A DNA stretch of 64,000 nucleotides from Sulfitobacter sp043557345 (GTDB lineage Bacteria; Pseudomonadota; Alphaproteobacteria; Rhodobacterales; Rhodobacteraceae), in NCBI RefSeq assembly GCF_043557345.1, contig NZ_JBIFFV010000001.1, forward strand, positions 682,001-746,000. Direction: 5' to 3'. Within the stretch, counting starts at the first letter, position 1; each line of letters starts with the position of its first letter. The position numbers and the translations under genes were made by a program. This document shows positions 17,016 to 25,398 of this stretch, piece after piece. A model generated the notes under the pieces. The model was not told the DNA's origin. It did not search any database and was given only the letters and a program-made list of their open reading frames with translations.

Positions 17016-17720
17016 TTAAACTTTGGGGGTGGGTCTGCCGCGCAGCCAGTTCTTGAACCGTTTGAAGGCGGAGGGCGGTTTGTGGGCGACGCTGACAAAG
17101 CCGATGTGCTGGCAAGCGCCGGGTTTCAGGAAAGCGGTGAATTTACCCTGTTTGCGCAATTGGCGCGAGATGTGGCTTTCGCGTTTGAAACCGCTGAAGC
17201 CGCCGACCTCTTTCCAAAGGGAGAGCGGGGCCAGATGCGGATTGAAGGTATAGCCATACCATTTGGGGCTGAGCGCATCCATCCGGGCATAGGGGATCCC
17301 GGCGCATTCCTCGCTGACGATCTGGGCGCGGGCCGCGTCTTCGATGAAGAAGTTATCGGTGTCGCGGAAACAGACTGAAGAAACATCGGGATGCGCTTCG
17401 AGCAGCCGTAGCGCATCGTCGAGGAAATCGTGGCGGGTGAACTCCCAATCGTCTTCCATGTGAAAGACATAAGGTGTGCGCACCTTGGCATACATGGCAT
17501 CGACGGCGGGGTGGTGGCCGACCTGTTTGCCCAGATCGATGCGTTGTCCGTGGGGGCAGAGCCGGTCGAAGACCGCGCTGGTTTCGGCATCGCCGAAGTC
17601 GTTGATGCCAATGATCGGAAGCTTGCGCAGCTCGGGGCCGAGGCTTTCGAGTGTTTGTTGCAAGACATCGGGGCGCAGCCCCATGGTGATGCAAATCGTG
17701 ACCAGATCTTCTGCGCGCAT
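17016..17720 (-). CDS. Glycosyltransferase, GT-A-fold, family-2-like (234 aa)
   Basis: The protein opens with VTICITMGLRPDVLQQTLES, a family-2-like nucleotide-sugar binding strand. TPYVFHMEDDWEF provides a DxD-type metal site. The C-terminal ~35 residues are basic (KRFKNWLRGRPTPKV), consistent with peripheral membrane attachment. The sugar and acceptor are unknown. It is the first of two glycosyltransferase genes that follow pnp on the minus strand, beyond a strong hairpin. Confidence 0.72.
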   Translation of the reverse strand: MRAEDLVTICITMGLRPDVLQQTLESLGPELRKLPIIGINDFGDAETSAVFDRLCPHGQRIDLGKQVGHHPAVDAMYAKVRTPYVFHMEDDWEFTRHDFLDDALRLLEAHPDVSSVCFRDTDNFFIEDAARAQIVSEECAGIPYARMDALSPKWYGYTFNPHLAPLSLWKEVGGFSGFKRESHISRQLRKQGKFTAFLKPGACQHIGFVSVAHKPPSAFKRFKNWLRGRPTPKV

Positions 17721-17744
17721 GTCTCGTACTGCCCTGAGGGGGGA

Positions 17745-17772
17745 GCTGCGGACCCCGGTGAGGGTCCGCAGC
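17745..17772 (-). terminator. Perfect 11-bp hairpin downstream of pnp
   Basis: GCTGCGGACCC pairs exactly with GGGTCCGCAGC around a 6-base loop, 9 bases after the pnp stop codon. On the minus strand no T-run follows, so it may act as a 3'-protective structure or a weak terminator between pnp and the glycosyltransferase genes. Confidence 0.55.
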
Positions 17773-17781
17773 AGGTTTTGC

Positions 17782-19923
17782 TTAACCTTCTGCCGCTTCT
17801 TTCTTTTCGGCAGTGATCTCTTCGCCAGTCTCCTGATCGACGACTTTCATCGACAGGCGCACCTTGCCGCGATCGTCGAAGCCCAGAAGCTTGACTTTCA
17901 CTTCCTGACCTTCCTTCAGAACGTCCGAAGGGTGGTTCAGGCGGCGGTTTTCGATCTGGGAGACATGCACCAGACCGTCGCGCTTGCCGAAGAAGTTCAC
18001 GAAGGCGCCGAAATCGACGATCTTCACGACGGTGCCGGTGTAGATGGCACCTTCTTCAGGCTCGGCCACGATCGAATAGATCATGTCATAGGCTTTCTTG
18101 ATCGCTTCGCCGTTGGGGCTGGCGATCTTGATGGTGCCTTCGTCGTTGATGTCAACCTTGGCGCCGGAAACCTCGACGATCTCGCGGATCACCTTGCCGC
18201 CCGAGCCGATCACTTCACGGATCTTGTCGGTCGGGATCTGCATGGTCTCGATGCGCGGGGCGTGGACGGAGAAGTCCGCGGCGCCCGAGATCGCCTTGTT
18301 CATCTCACCAAGGATGTGGATCCGGCCTTCTTTGGCCTGGGCCAGGGCTTTCTCCATGATCTCGGGCGTGATGCCGGCGACCTTGATGTCCATCTGCAGC
18401 GAGGTGATGCCGGCTTCGGTGCCCGCAACCTTGAAGTCCATGTCGCCAAGGTGGTCTTCGTCACCCAGGATGTCCGACAGGATCGCGTAGGAGCCGTCAT
18501 CTTCGAGGATCAGACCCATCGCCACACCGGCCACGGCCGATTTCAGCGGCACGCCCGCGTCCATCATGGACAGGGAGCCACCGCAGACCGAGGCCATCGA
18601 CGAGGAGCCGTTGGATTCGGTGATCTCGGAAACCAGACGGATGGTGTAGGGGAAGTCTGTTGCCGCGGGCAGAACCGCCTGCAGGGCGCGCCATGCAAGC
18701 TTTCCGTGGCCGACTTCGCGGCGTCCGGGAGGACCCACGCGACCCACTTCGCCGACCGAGTAGGGCGGGAAGTTATAGTGCAGCAGGAAGTTCGATTTGA
18801 AGTTGCCGTGCAGCGCATCGATGAACTGCTCATCGTCGCCGGTGCCGAGCGTGGTCACAACGAGGCCTTGGGTCTCACCACGGGTGAAGAGCGCTGAGCC
18901 GTGGGTCCGCGGCAGGATGCCGGTTTCGGCCACGATGTCGCGGATCTCATCGGTGCGACGGCCGTCGATGCGCTTGCCGGTTTTCACCACGTCACCGCGC
19001 AGGATGCTGGCCTCAAGACCCTTCATCGCGGAACTGAGGTTCTTGTCCTCAAGCTGCTCTTCGGTGAGCTTGCTCTTGATGGTTTCGCGGGCGGCTGCAA
19101 CGGCGGCGGTGCGCTCTTGCTTGTCCACGATCGCGAAAGCGGCGCGCATTTCGTCTTCGCCAGCGGCTTTCACGGCAGCCGACAGATCGGAGTAGTCTTC
19201 GGGCTGGAAGTCGAAAGGCTCTTTCGCGGCTTCCTCGGCCAGATCGATGATCAGGTCGATGACCGGCTGGATTTGCTCATGCGCGAATTTCACCGCGCCT
19301 AGCATTTCCTCTTCCGACAGCTCATAGGCTTCGGATTCGACCATCATCACCGCGTCCTTGGTGCCGGCGACCACGAGGTCAAGGCGTTGGTCGGGGTTCA
19401 GGCGCAGGTCTTGCATGTCGTCGATGGTCGGGTTCAGCACATAGTCGCCACCTTCGTAGCCCACACGGCAGCCCGCGATCGGACCCATGAAGGGCGCGCC
19501 CGAAAGCGTAAGCGCGGCGGAGGCGGCGATCATTGCGACCATGTCGGGGTCGTTGACCAGATCGTGGCTCAGCACGGTGCACATCACCAGAACTTCGTTC
19601 TTGAAGCCGGGGACGAAGAGCGGGCGGATCGGACGGTCGATCAGACGCGCGGTCAGGGTTTCCTTCTCGGTGGGGCGGGCCTCACGCTTGAAGAAGCCAC
19701 CCGGCACCTTGCCGGCGGCGTAGTATTTCTCTTGGTAGTGCACGGTCAGGGGGAAGAAATCCTGCCCGGGCTTTTGCTGACGTGCATACGTCACGTTGGC
19801 CATGACGCTGGTCTCACCCAGCGTGGCAATCACCGACCCGTCCGCCTGACGGGCAACCTTACCGGTTTCCAGTGTCAGCGTCTCTTCGCCCCACTGGATC
19901 GATTTTTTCGTTACATTAAACAT
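17782..19923 (-). CDS. pnp: Polyribonucleotide nucleotidyltransferase (PNPase, 713 aa)
   Basis: The protein has the full PNPase layout: two RNase PH cores (first with GVPGGFFKREARPTEKE-type residues written here in part as KVPGGFFKREARP, second with VGRVGPPGRREVGHG), a linking alpha domain, then KH (IREVIGSGGKVIREI) and S1 (GAIYTGTVVKIVDFGAFVNF). It degrades RNA phosphorolytically and is a partner of the RNase E degradosome. It follows rpsO as in most proteobacteria, with a terminator-like hairpin between them. A 473-residue antisense frame is a shadow of this gene. Confidence 0.97.
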   Translation of the reverse strand: MFNVTKKSIQWGEETLTLETGKVARQADGSVIATLGETSVMANVTYARQQKPGQDFFPLTVHYQEKYYAAGKVPGGFFKREARPTEKETLTARLIDRPIRPLFVPGFKNEVLVMCTVLSHDLVNDPDMVAMIAASAALTLSGAPFMGPIAGCRVGYEGGDYVLNPTIDDMQDLRLNPDQRLDLVVAGTKDAVMMVESEAYELSEEEMLGAVKFAHEQIQPVIDLIIDLAEEAAKEPFDFQPEDYSDLSAAVKAAGEDEMRAAFAIVDKQERTAAVAAARETIKSKLTEEQLEDKNLSSAMKGLEASILRGDVVKTGKRIDGRRTDEIRDIVAETGILPRTHGSALFTRGETQGLVVTTLGTGDDEQFIDALHGNFKSNFLLHYNFPPYSVGEVGRVGPPGRREVGHGKLAWRALQAVLPAATDFPYTIRLVSEITESNGSSSMASVCGGSLSMMDAGVPLKSAVAGVAMGLILEDDGSYAILSDILGDEDHLGDMDFKVAGTEAGITSLQMDIKVAGITPEIMEKALAQAKEGRIHILGEMNKAISGAADFSVHAPRIETMQIPTDKIREVIGSGGKVIREIVEVSGAKVDINDEGTIKIASPNGEAIKKAYDMIYSIVAEPEEGAIYTGTVVKIVDFGAFVNFFGKRDGLVHVSQIENRRLNHPSDVLKEGQEVKVKLLGFDDRGKVRLSMKVVDQETGEEITAEKKEAAEG

Positions 19924-20135
19924 CTACGTTTCCTTTTTGGCCCATTGGCCATTGCATAGGGGCCGTATTGCCCCTGACTCCGGTATCTTCTTTTTCAGGC
20001 GCTGGAGTCCGGGCGCCGGATTTCAGATTGCGCGGGCATACATGTTTTCATGGCAAATGGGAAGCGTTCTGTCGCCCCGGGGCCATAAGCGGCGGGTTCT
20101 TTCCGCCGCAGCGCTCCCCGGTCTGGTCGCAACAA

Positions 20136-20165
20136 AAAACCTCCCGGCGGGGGCCGGGAGGTTTT
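20136..20165 (-). terminator. Terminator between rpsO and pnp
   Basis: A 13-base-pair stem (AAAACCTCCCGGC with GCCGGGAGGTTTT) with a 4-base loop is followed on the minus strand by a T-rich tract. It lies 40 bases after the rpsO stop. Most rpsO transcripts should end here, with some read-through or a separate promoter serving pnp. Confidence 0.85.
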
Positions 20166-20205
20166 GGTCGTCCTGTCACCGGAACTTCCGGCGGCTTGCG
20201 CGCGA

Positions 20206-20475
20206 TTAGCGGCGCAGGCCGAGGCGTTTGATCAGGTCCTGATAGCGGGACTCGTCTTTGGCCTTAACGTAATCCAGCAGCTTGCGGCGCGTCGCGACCA
20301 TTTTCAAAAGACCACGGCGACCGTGGTTGTCTTTCTTGTGGGTCTTGAAGTGCTCGGTCAGCGTGGTGATGCGCGAGGTCAGAATGGCGACCTGAACTTC
20401 GGGCGAACCGGTGTCGCCTTCCTTGGTGCCGAATTCTTTCATGACTTTTGCTTTTTCTTCAGCGGTGATCGACAT
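20206..20475 (-). CDS. rpsO: 30S ribosomal protein S15 (89 aa)
   Basis: The sequence is a canonical S15: EFGTKEGDTGSPEVQVAILT, then HFKTHKKDNHGRRGLLKMVA and RRKLLDYVKAKDESRY, at the normal 89 residues. S15 is a primary binder of the 16S rRNA central domain. In E. coli it represses its own translation through a pseudoknot in its mRNA; the 5' region here was not resolved for this. It lies in the conserved rbfA-truB-rpsO-pnp order, but an RTX-repeat gene sits between it and truB. Confidence 0.97.
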   Translation of the reverse strand: MSITAEEKAKVMKEFGTKEGDTGSPEVQVAILTSRITTLTEHFKTHKKDNHGRRGLLKMVATRRKLLDYVKAKDESRYQDLIKRLGLRR

Positions 20476-20643
20476 CGGGGTCTCCTTTCGAAAAGAGTTA
20501 AAATGGATGGCACAGGCCGGGATGTCGTCCAGCGCAGGCCCATGGAGATATCACCCGCTGACGGAATCAGCAGGCGATGGGGGCGTATAGGAGGAATTTT
20601 CGCCTTTGGCAAAGGGTGATTTGCGCATGGGCTTCGGCCCGCC

Positions 20644-21606
20644 TTAGGCCGCGAGGCCGAGGTCGAAGGCCGCAGAGAGCGGGATCAGCGCGATATCGTC
20701 CAGCGTGACGCTGTCCCCCGCCACCCGCGCGACAATGATATCGTCCAACAGGACGAGGGTTTGGCCCGCATCCTCCGGGTCGGGCAGGATCGAGAGCGGC
20801 GGTTCCGCCCCGTCCGCGCTGCTGTCGTCCCAGACGAAGAGCAGCGAATCGTCCGCCGCGTGATAGTCCGTGATCTGCGCCGCCCCGCCTTGGCCGATCC
20901 AGTCTCCCAAGGCGATCTGATCGGTGCCGTCGCCCGAAGTCACCACATCCCCGGCGCCCGCGACGATCAGGTCGTCGCCGCTGCCGCCGTTCAGGAAATC
21001 GGTGTTTTGTAGGTCATCCGCCCCGGTGAGCGTGTCGTCGCCCCAGCCACCAAAAAGCGTATCCTCGCCCGCGCCGCCGCGCAGCGCATCGTCGCCAAGC
21101 CCGCCTTGCAGGGCATCGTTTCCGGCTTCGCCCTCCAGCAGGTCATCCCCCGCCGAGCCTTGCAGCGCATCGTCGCCCGCCCCGCCATAGAGAAAGTCAT
21201 CGTCGTTATGGCCAAAGAGGCTGTCGTTGCCCGCGCCGCCAAAAATGTCGTCATCCCCGTCATTGCCATGCAGGATGTCGCCGCCCGCGCCGCCCTGAAG
21301 CGTATCGTTGCCGCCATGGCCGTGCAGGTCATCATTCCCGTCGCCGCCATGGAGCAGGTCATCCCCGCCGTAGCCGCCAAGCTGGTCGTCGCCGGGGCCG
21401 CCCTGCACCGTCTCACCGTCATCGCTGCCCGACAGGATATCTCCGACCGTGGTGGTGTCGCCGCGCGGGCTGTCCCCCTCCGGCAACGCGTCCTCCGGCG
21501 GTGTTTCGATTTCCACGAAAGTGACGGCGCCAACCGCCATCAGACCCATTACTCCAGCCAGCCACAACATCCGCCGTTCCACCGTTGATTGCTTGATGCC
21601 CCACAC
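20644..21606 (-). CDS. Membrane-anchored RTX-repeat (haemolysin-type calcium-binding) protein (320 aa)
   Basis: An N-terminal hydrophobic segment (residues 13-31, MLWLAGVMGLMAVGAVTFV) is followed by an acidic linker. About 155 residues of nonapeptide repeats come next (GGxGxDxLx, e.g. GGAGDDALQGSAGDD). They end in a short C-terminal domain (residues 217-320) resembling the tail of RTX proteins. RTX repeats fold into calcium-loaded beta-rolls. Most RTX proteins leave by type I secretion with a C-terminal signal and no N-terminal membrane helix, so this layout is unusual. The start is a GTG at 21606 behind GGAGG. The function is unknown. Confidence 0.8.
   Translation of the reverse strand: MWGIKQSTVERRMLWLAGVMGLMAVGAVTFVEIETPPEDALPEGDSPRGDTTTVGDILSGSDDGETVQGGPGDDQLGGYGGDDLLHGGDGNDDLHGHGGNDTLQGGAGGDILHGNDGDDDIFGGAGNDSLFGHNDDDFLYGGAGDDALQGSAGDDLLEGEAGNDALQGGLGDDALRGGAGEDTLFGGWGDDTLTGADDLQNTDFLNGGSGDDLIVAGAGDVVTSGDGTDQIALGDWIGQGGAAQITDYHAADDSLLFVWDDSSADGAEPPLSILPDPEDAGQTLVLLDDIIVARVAGDSVTLDDIALIPLSAAFDLGLAA
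20960..21420. repeat. Imperfect 27-bp-period tandem repeats encoding RTX nonapeptides
   Basis: The DNA between these positions repeats with a basic unit of 27 bases, two per 54-base beta-roll turn. It encodes GGxGxDxLx variants on the minus strand. The units are diverged at the third codon positions, so they are an old, selected protein repeat and not a recent DNA expansion. Confidence 0.8.
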
Positions 21607-21668
21607 ATCATCCCTCCCTCAAAAGGGCATGTCGTGGCCGTAAAATCAAAGGAATAGCGGGGAAATGG

Positions 21669-22211
21669 TTAACCGATGCCTGCCCGCGCTGGGGGCTCGG
21701 GCTGCCACAGAACCGGCTCTTGGGTGTAGGGCAGATAAAGCGGATGGCGCGGATGCCCGGCCTTGGAGAGGCCGAGGTGATAGAGCGGTTTTGCCCCCTC
21801 AGCCAGCCGAGCCGCGACGGCCAGACCGCGGCCCAGATGAGCACCATGCACGCCCCAAGCGGCGATGATGCGGTCGGCCCAATCGGCCCCCTCGACCAGC
21901 GTGGCGTCATTGTCGGGGCCGACGGGATCGGGGGCGGCGCGCATGTCGCGCGGGTCGGTGGCGCGGAAAGCGAAGATATTGGTCACCCGGAAGCCGCCAA
22001 AGCCCAACACCCGCGCCCGACGCTCACACCGCTCGACCGTCGGGTCGTTCTGCACCTCGGTCGCGGTGGAGGGGTTCAGCATCACGAACATCACCCGTGG
22101 CGCGCCTGTCTCCCAGACCCGGGTGAGGCTGTAGCGGTATTGCTCACACGCCGAGTAGACCGCGGTCGAAGGCGCGTCGCCCTTGGTGTGGCTGCGGGTG
22201 ATCAGGGCCAT
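21669..22211 (-). CDS. DUF1643 domain protein (180 aa)
   Basis: The core VMFVMLNPSTATEVQNDPTV, followed by RVTNIFAFRATDPRDM and NDATLVEGADWADRIIAAWG, is the DUF1643 pattern. This family is widespread but biochemically uncharacterised. Its ATG directly follows the truB stop (TGA at 22214-22212, ATG at 22211), so translation is coupled to the tRNA pseudouridine synthase gene. That suggests a link to RNA or translation, but this is only association. Confidence 0.85.
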   Translation of the reverse strand: MALITRSHTKGDAPSTAVYSACEQYRYSLTRVWETGAPRVMFVMLNPSTATEVQNDPTVERCERRARVLGFGGFRVTNIFAFRATDPRDMRAAPDPVGPDNDATLVEGADWADRIIAAWGVHGAHLGRGLAVAARLAEGAKPLYHLGLSKAGHPRHPLYLPYTQEPVLWQPEPPARAGIG

Positions 22212-23138
22212 TCAGCCCTCATTCGCATCCGGTGACAGGTTGAACACCCGGCTGGGGTGCAGCTCGCCCGCCTTGAAGCGGCCCACGGCGACGGGCTGCC
22301 CGTCGAGCGAGGCCCAGCATTCATTGCCATATTCCACGTCATGGGCGATGACCATGCCGGGGTTGCCGTTGCGCAGGCGGGTGGCGCCTTCGGGGGTGGC
22401 TTTGACCTCGGGCAACTCAGCCAGCCCTTCGGCCAGCGGCAACAGATAGGTGTCGAGTTCCGGCGAGCGGGCCAGTTCGTCCACCTGCGCCAGCGTGAGG
22501 GCGTTGGCCGCCTCGAAGGGGCCGGACCATGTGCGGCGCAATTCACGCACATGGCCGAGACAGCCAAGCTTCTGCCCAAGATCACGCGCGATGGAACGGA
22601 CATAGCCGCCCTTGCCGCAGACCATTTCAAGCGTAACGTGATCGGCATCGGGGCGGTCGACCAGCAGCAGGCTTTCTACCCAGAGGGGGCGGGCGGCGAT
22701 CTCCATCTCCTCGCCGTCGCGGGCGCGTTTATAGGCGCGTTGTCCGTCGATCTTCACAGCGGAAAACTGCGGCGGCACCTGCTGTATGTCACCGATAAAG
22801 CCGTTCAGCGCATCTTTGATCGCGGCGTCATCGGGGCGCAGGTCAGAGGTGCTGATGACTTCGCCCTCTGCGTCGTCGGTATTGGTGGCGATGCCGAGCC
22901 GCACGGTGAACTCATAGGCTTTGAGCGCGTCGGTGATATAGGGCACGGTCTTGGTTGCTTCGCCCAAGGCAATGGCCAGAACACCAGTCGCTTCGGGGTC
23001 GAGCGTGCCTGCGTGGCCCGCCTTCTTAGCCTCCAGCGCCCAGCGGACCTTATTGACCACGGCGGTCGAGGTGGGGCCAGCGGGTTTGTCCACCACCAGC
23101 CAACCGGAAATATCGCGACCCTTGCGTTTGCGTGCCAT
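22212..23138 (-). CDS. truB: tRNA pseudouridine-55 synthase (308 aa)
   Basis: TruB makes pseudouridine 55 in the T-loop of tRNA. The catalytic aspartate is Asp47 in AGHAGTLDPEATGVL. WLVVDKPAGPTSTAVV precedes it and KGGYVRSIARDLGQKLGC follows, all in family positions. The ATG at 23138 starts with a basic MARKRKGRD; the longer frame to 23204 adds residues that do not belong to the family. The gene sits between the phosphodiester-glycosidase-like gene and DUF1643 on the minus strand. Confidence 0.95.
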   Translation of the reverse strand: MARKRKGRDISGWLVVDKPAGPTSTAVVNKVRWALEAKKAGHAGTLDPEATGVLAIALGEATKTVPYITDALKAYEFTVRLGIATNTDDAEGEVISTSDLRPDDAAIKDALNGFIGDIQQVPPQFSAVKIDGQRAYKRARDGEEMEIAARPLWVESLLLVDRPDADHVTLEMVCGKGGYVRSIARDLGQKLGCLGHVRELRRTWSGPFEAANALTLAQVDELARSPELDTYLLPLAEGLAELPEVKATPEGATRLRNGNPGMVIAHDVEYGNECWASLDGQPVAVGRFKAGELHPSRVFNLSPDANEG

Positions 23139-23216
23139 GTCTTGCCCCTTCGCTTTTGTGGTGCTGCCCTCTATCGGAGCCGCGCCGCGCTGCCCAGCCC
23201 CCATGCGCGGAAAAGC

Positions 23217-23963
23217 TTACTTTGCGGGCGTCACGATGCCTACGATCGGCCCCAAGGTGGTAAAACCCGCCCCGCTGCGGCGCAGGCCCGGTGCCCGCAG
23301 GCGCGAGATATTGCCGTCAAAATACAGCGCGTTAGGCAGGTCCAACTCATCCCGATAAAGCCGGGCGAATTCGTGAAAGGTGACCACGTCGTTGGAAATC
23401 GCGAAAACCGCGCGTTTGCCATCAGCCGTGGTGCCAACCCCGTTTCGGATATAGCGCGAAGTGCTGTCGGGCAGGAATCGCGGGTGCAGCGCCCCGTCGA
23501 TCACCAACATCGGCCCCGATTGCGTGGCAAAGCGGCAGTTCGGTTTGGCCTTGAGATAGCGCTTGGTCTCGATCACATCGGCGCGGCCTTCGCGCAGGCA
23601 AAAGACCCCATTGGGCAGCAGGCCGAAATTGCCGGGGCCAGCACTGTCGATCACGCCGCGCGCCTCGACCCCCTCTTCGATGTAATGCCCAACCGGAGAG
23701 CGGTCTTCGTGGTACATGCCTGCGTTCATGGCAAAGCCAAGCCGCAGCCCCTGCGCCTTCAGCGCCTCATCGAGCGAGCCGAAGAACCCATAGGGCGCGC
23801 CCGCGTCATTGTTGAGAAAGAGCCGCAGGTCATCCCGCTCCAGATCGACTTCGCAGATCGTGTAGGAACTGCCGTCAAAGGTAATGTTGCGGCATTCGGC
23901 AGCGTCCGCAGGCGTGCCTTTCAGCGCCAGAAGCGCGAATGCGATCAGGCCCGCGCGGATCAC
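23217..23963 (-). CDS. Secreted phosphodiester glycosidase (NAGPA/DUF2233) family protein (248 aa)
   Basis: A signal peptide (LIAFALLALKGTPADAAEC) is followed by the NAGPA fold signature. This includes LGFAMNAGMYHEDRSPVGHY, an LPNGVFCLREG strand, QSGPMLVIDG and a C-terminal NALYFDGNISRLRAP. Family members cleave phosphodiester-linked sugars or related bonds outside the cytoplasm; the bacterial substrates are mostly unknown. The GTG start at 23963 overlaps the rbfA stop by four bases (GTGA), so this periplasmic protein is translated from the ribosome-maturation mRNA. Confidence 0.85.
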   Translation of the reverse strand: MIRAGLIAFALLALKGTPADAAECRNITFDGSSYTICEVDLERDDLRLFLNNDAGAPYGFFGSLDEALKAQGLRLGFAMNAGMYHEDRSPVGHYIEEGVEARGVIDSAGPGNFGLLPNGVFCLREGRADVIETKRYLKAKPNCRFATQSGPMLVIDGALHPRFLPDSTSRYIRNGVGTTADGKRAVFAISNDVVTFHEFARLYRDELDLPNALYFDGNISRLRAPGLRRSGAGFTTLGPIVGIVTPAK

Positions 23964-24403
23964 TGATCCGGCGCGCCGTCGGCACTAGCGCCGGCGCCGT
24001 CGTCATCGGGGGCCTCCGCATCGCGGCGCACCACCTCTTGGTTCAGCATGCGGCGGGTATCGTCCATCCGGTCAAAGGTCTGGTCCAACTGAAAGCGCAG
24101 ATCGGGCGAGAACTTGAGCGTGAGTTTCTTGGCGACCTGACGGCGCAATTCGCTTTTGTTGCGGGCCAGCAGTTTGAGAACCTCGTCCTGTCCTTCCCCG
24201 CCCAAGGGCAGCACATAGGCCGTGGCGATCTTGAGGTCGGGAGAGATGCGCACCTCGCCCACGGTGATCGACATCCGATTGAGATCGGTGTCATGCACAT
24301 CCCCGCGTGCGAGAACATCGGACAAGGCGCGGCGGACGGTTTCGCCCACGCGGAGTTGTCGTTGCGACGGGCCGGGGCCCTCATGAAACTTGTTCTTTGC
24401 CAT
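23960..24403 (-). CDS. rbfA: 30S ribosome-binding factor A (147 aa)
   Basis: RbfA is a KH-fold factor needed for late maturation of the 30S subunit and for cold growth. Seen here are the N-terminal PSQRQLRVGETVRRALSDVL helix, ITVGEVRISPDLKIATAYVL and the core ELRRQVAKKLTLKFSPDLRF. A short acidic tail (APDDDGAGASADGAPDQ) follows. I prefer the ATG at 24403 because relatives begin MAKNKFHEGPG; the ATG at 24412 would add three residues. The gene is divergent from dapB. Confidence 0.94.
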   Translation of the reverse strand: MAKNKFHEGPGPSQRQLRVGETVRRALSDVLARGDVHDTDLNRMSITVGEVRISPDLKIATAYVLPLGGEGQDEVLKLLARNKSELRRQVAKKLTLKFSPDLRFQLDQTFDRMDDTRRMLNQEVVRRDAEAPDDDGAGASADGAPDQ

Positions 24404-24499
24404 GCCCCCCATCTAGAGCTTCGGTTGCACTTTGCCAAGCGCTCCGCGACGGGCTAAACCGGCGCTGCCAGTCACGGCCAGAACCGCAGGAGACCGAGT

Positions 24500-25318
24500 A
24501 TGACACAGACCCCCGGCATTGCCGTTACCGGCGCCTCTGGCCGCATGGGCCAAATGTTGATCCGTGAGATCATCGCCAGCGACAAAATGCATCTGGCCGC
24601 GGCGCTGGAGCGTCCGGGCCATGACTGGATCGGCCGCGATCTGGGCGAGGCGATGGGCGGCACGGCTTTGGGCGTGACCGTGACAGACGATGCGGCAGAG
24701 GCGTTTGGCAAGGTGCAGGCCGTGATCGACTTCACCGCGCCGCAAGCTACCATCGCTTTCGCCGGTGAAGCCGCCAAGGCCGGGATCGTCCATGTCATCG
24801 GCACCACCGGCATGACCGAGGATGAGATCGCGCAGCTTGCCCCCGCCGCCGAACAGGGGGCCGTGATCGTCCGCGCGGGCAATATGAGCCTTGGCGTGAA
24901 CCTGCTGACGCAGCTCACCCGACAGGTCGCCGCCGCGCTGGACGTGGATTACGACATCGAGATCATCGAATCGCATCACAATCAGAAAGTCGACGCCCCC
25001 TCGGGCACCGCATTGATGCTGGGCGAAGCCGCCGCAGAAGGGCGCGGGGTCAAACTGGCGGATGTTTCGGACCGGGGCCGCGACGGGATCACCGGCGCGC
25101 GGCAAAAGGGCGATATCGGTTTCACCGCGATTAGGGGCGGCGATATCGTGGGGGAACATGATGTCATGTTCGCCGCCGCCGGAGAGCGGATCATCCTGCG
25201 CCATGTCGCCTCGGACCGCGCGCTTTTCGCCCGCGGGGCACTCAAGGCCGCGCTTTGGGGGCAAGGCAAAGCGCCAGGTGAATATGACATGCTGGATGTG
25301 CTGGGCCTGAAGGGCTGA
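24500..25318 (+). CDS. dapB: 4-hydroxy-tetrahydrodipicolinate reductase (272 aa)
   Basis: DapB reduces hydroxy-tetrahydrodipicolinate with NAD(P)H in the diaminopimelate/lysine pathway. The nucleotide motif VTGASGRMGQML lies at the N-terminus. The catalytic region EIIESHHNQKVDAPSGTALM carries the HH pair and Lys, and the C-terminal EHDVMFAAAGERIILRHVA is typical. The ATG at 24500 has an AGGAGA ribosome-binding site. It is divergent from rbfA with less than 100 bases between starts. Confidence 0.96.
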   Translation: MTQTPGIAVTGASGRMGQMLIREIIASDKMHLAAALERPGHDWIGRDLGEAMGGTALGVTVTDDAAEAFGKVQAVIDFTAPQATIAFAGEAAKAGIVHVIGTTGMTEDEIAQLAPAAEQGAVIVRAGNMSLGVNLLTQLTRQVAAALDVDYDIEIIESHHNQKVDAPSGTALMLGEAAAEGRGVKLADVSDRGRDGITGARQKGDIGFTAIRGGDIVGEHDVMFAAAGERIILRHVASDRALFARGALKAALWGQGKAPGEYDMLDVLGLKG

Positions 25319-25398
25319 GGCGCAGGCAAATTATCTGAAACTTTACCTTCCTCGGCTACGTGAGTGCCTCAGGCAACTCACCCCCAAGGGAGGTTTCG

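Noticed and set aside
17476..18897. Long 473-codon open frame on the plus strand
   Set aside because: It lies antisense to pnp, whose protein is fully conserved; the composition is that of a complementary-strand shadow in GC-rich DNA.
20960..21420. Regular repeats that could be taken for a CRISPR array
   Set aside because: The repeats are a 27-base protein-coding period with no unique spacers and lie inside an RTX reading frame.
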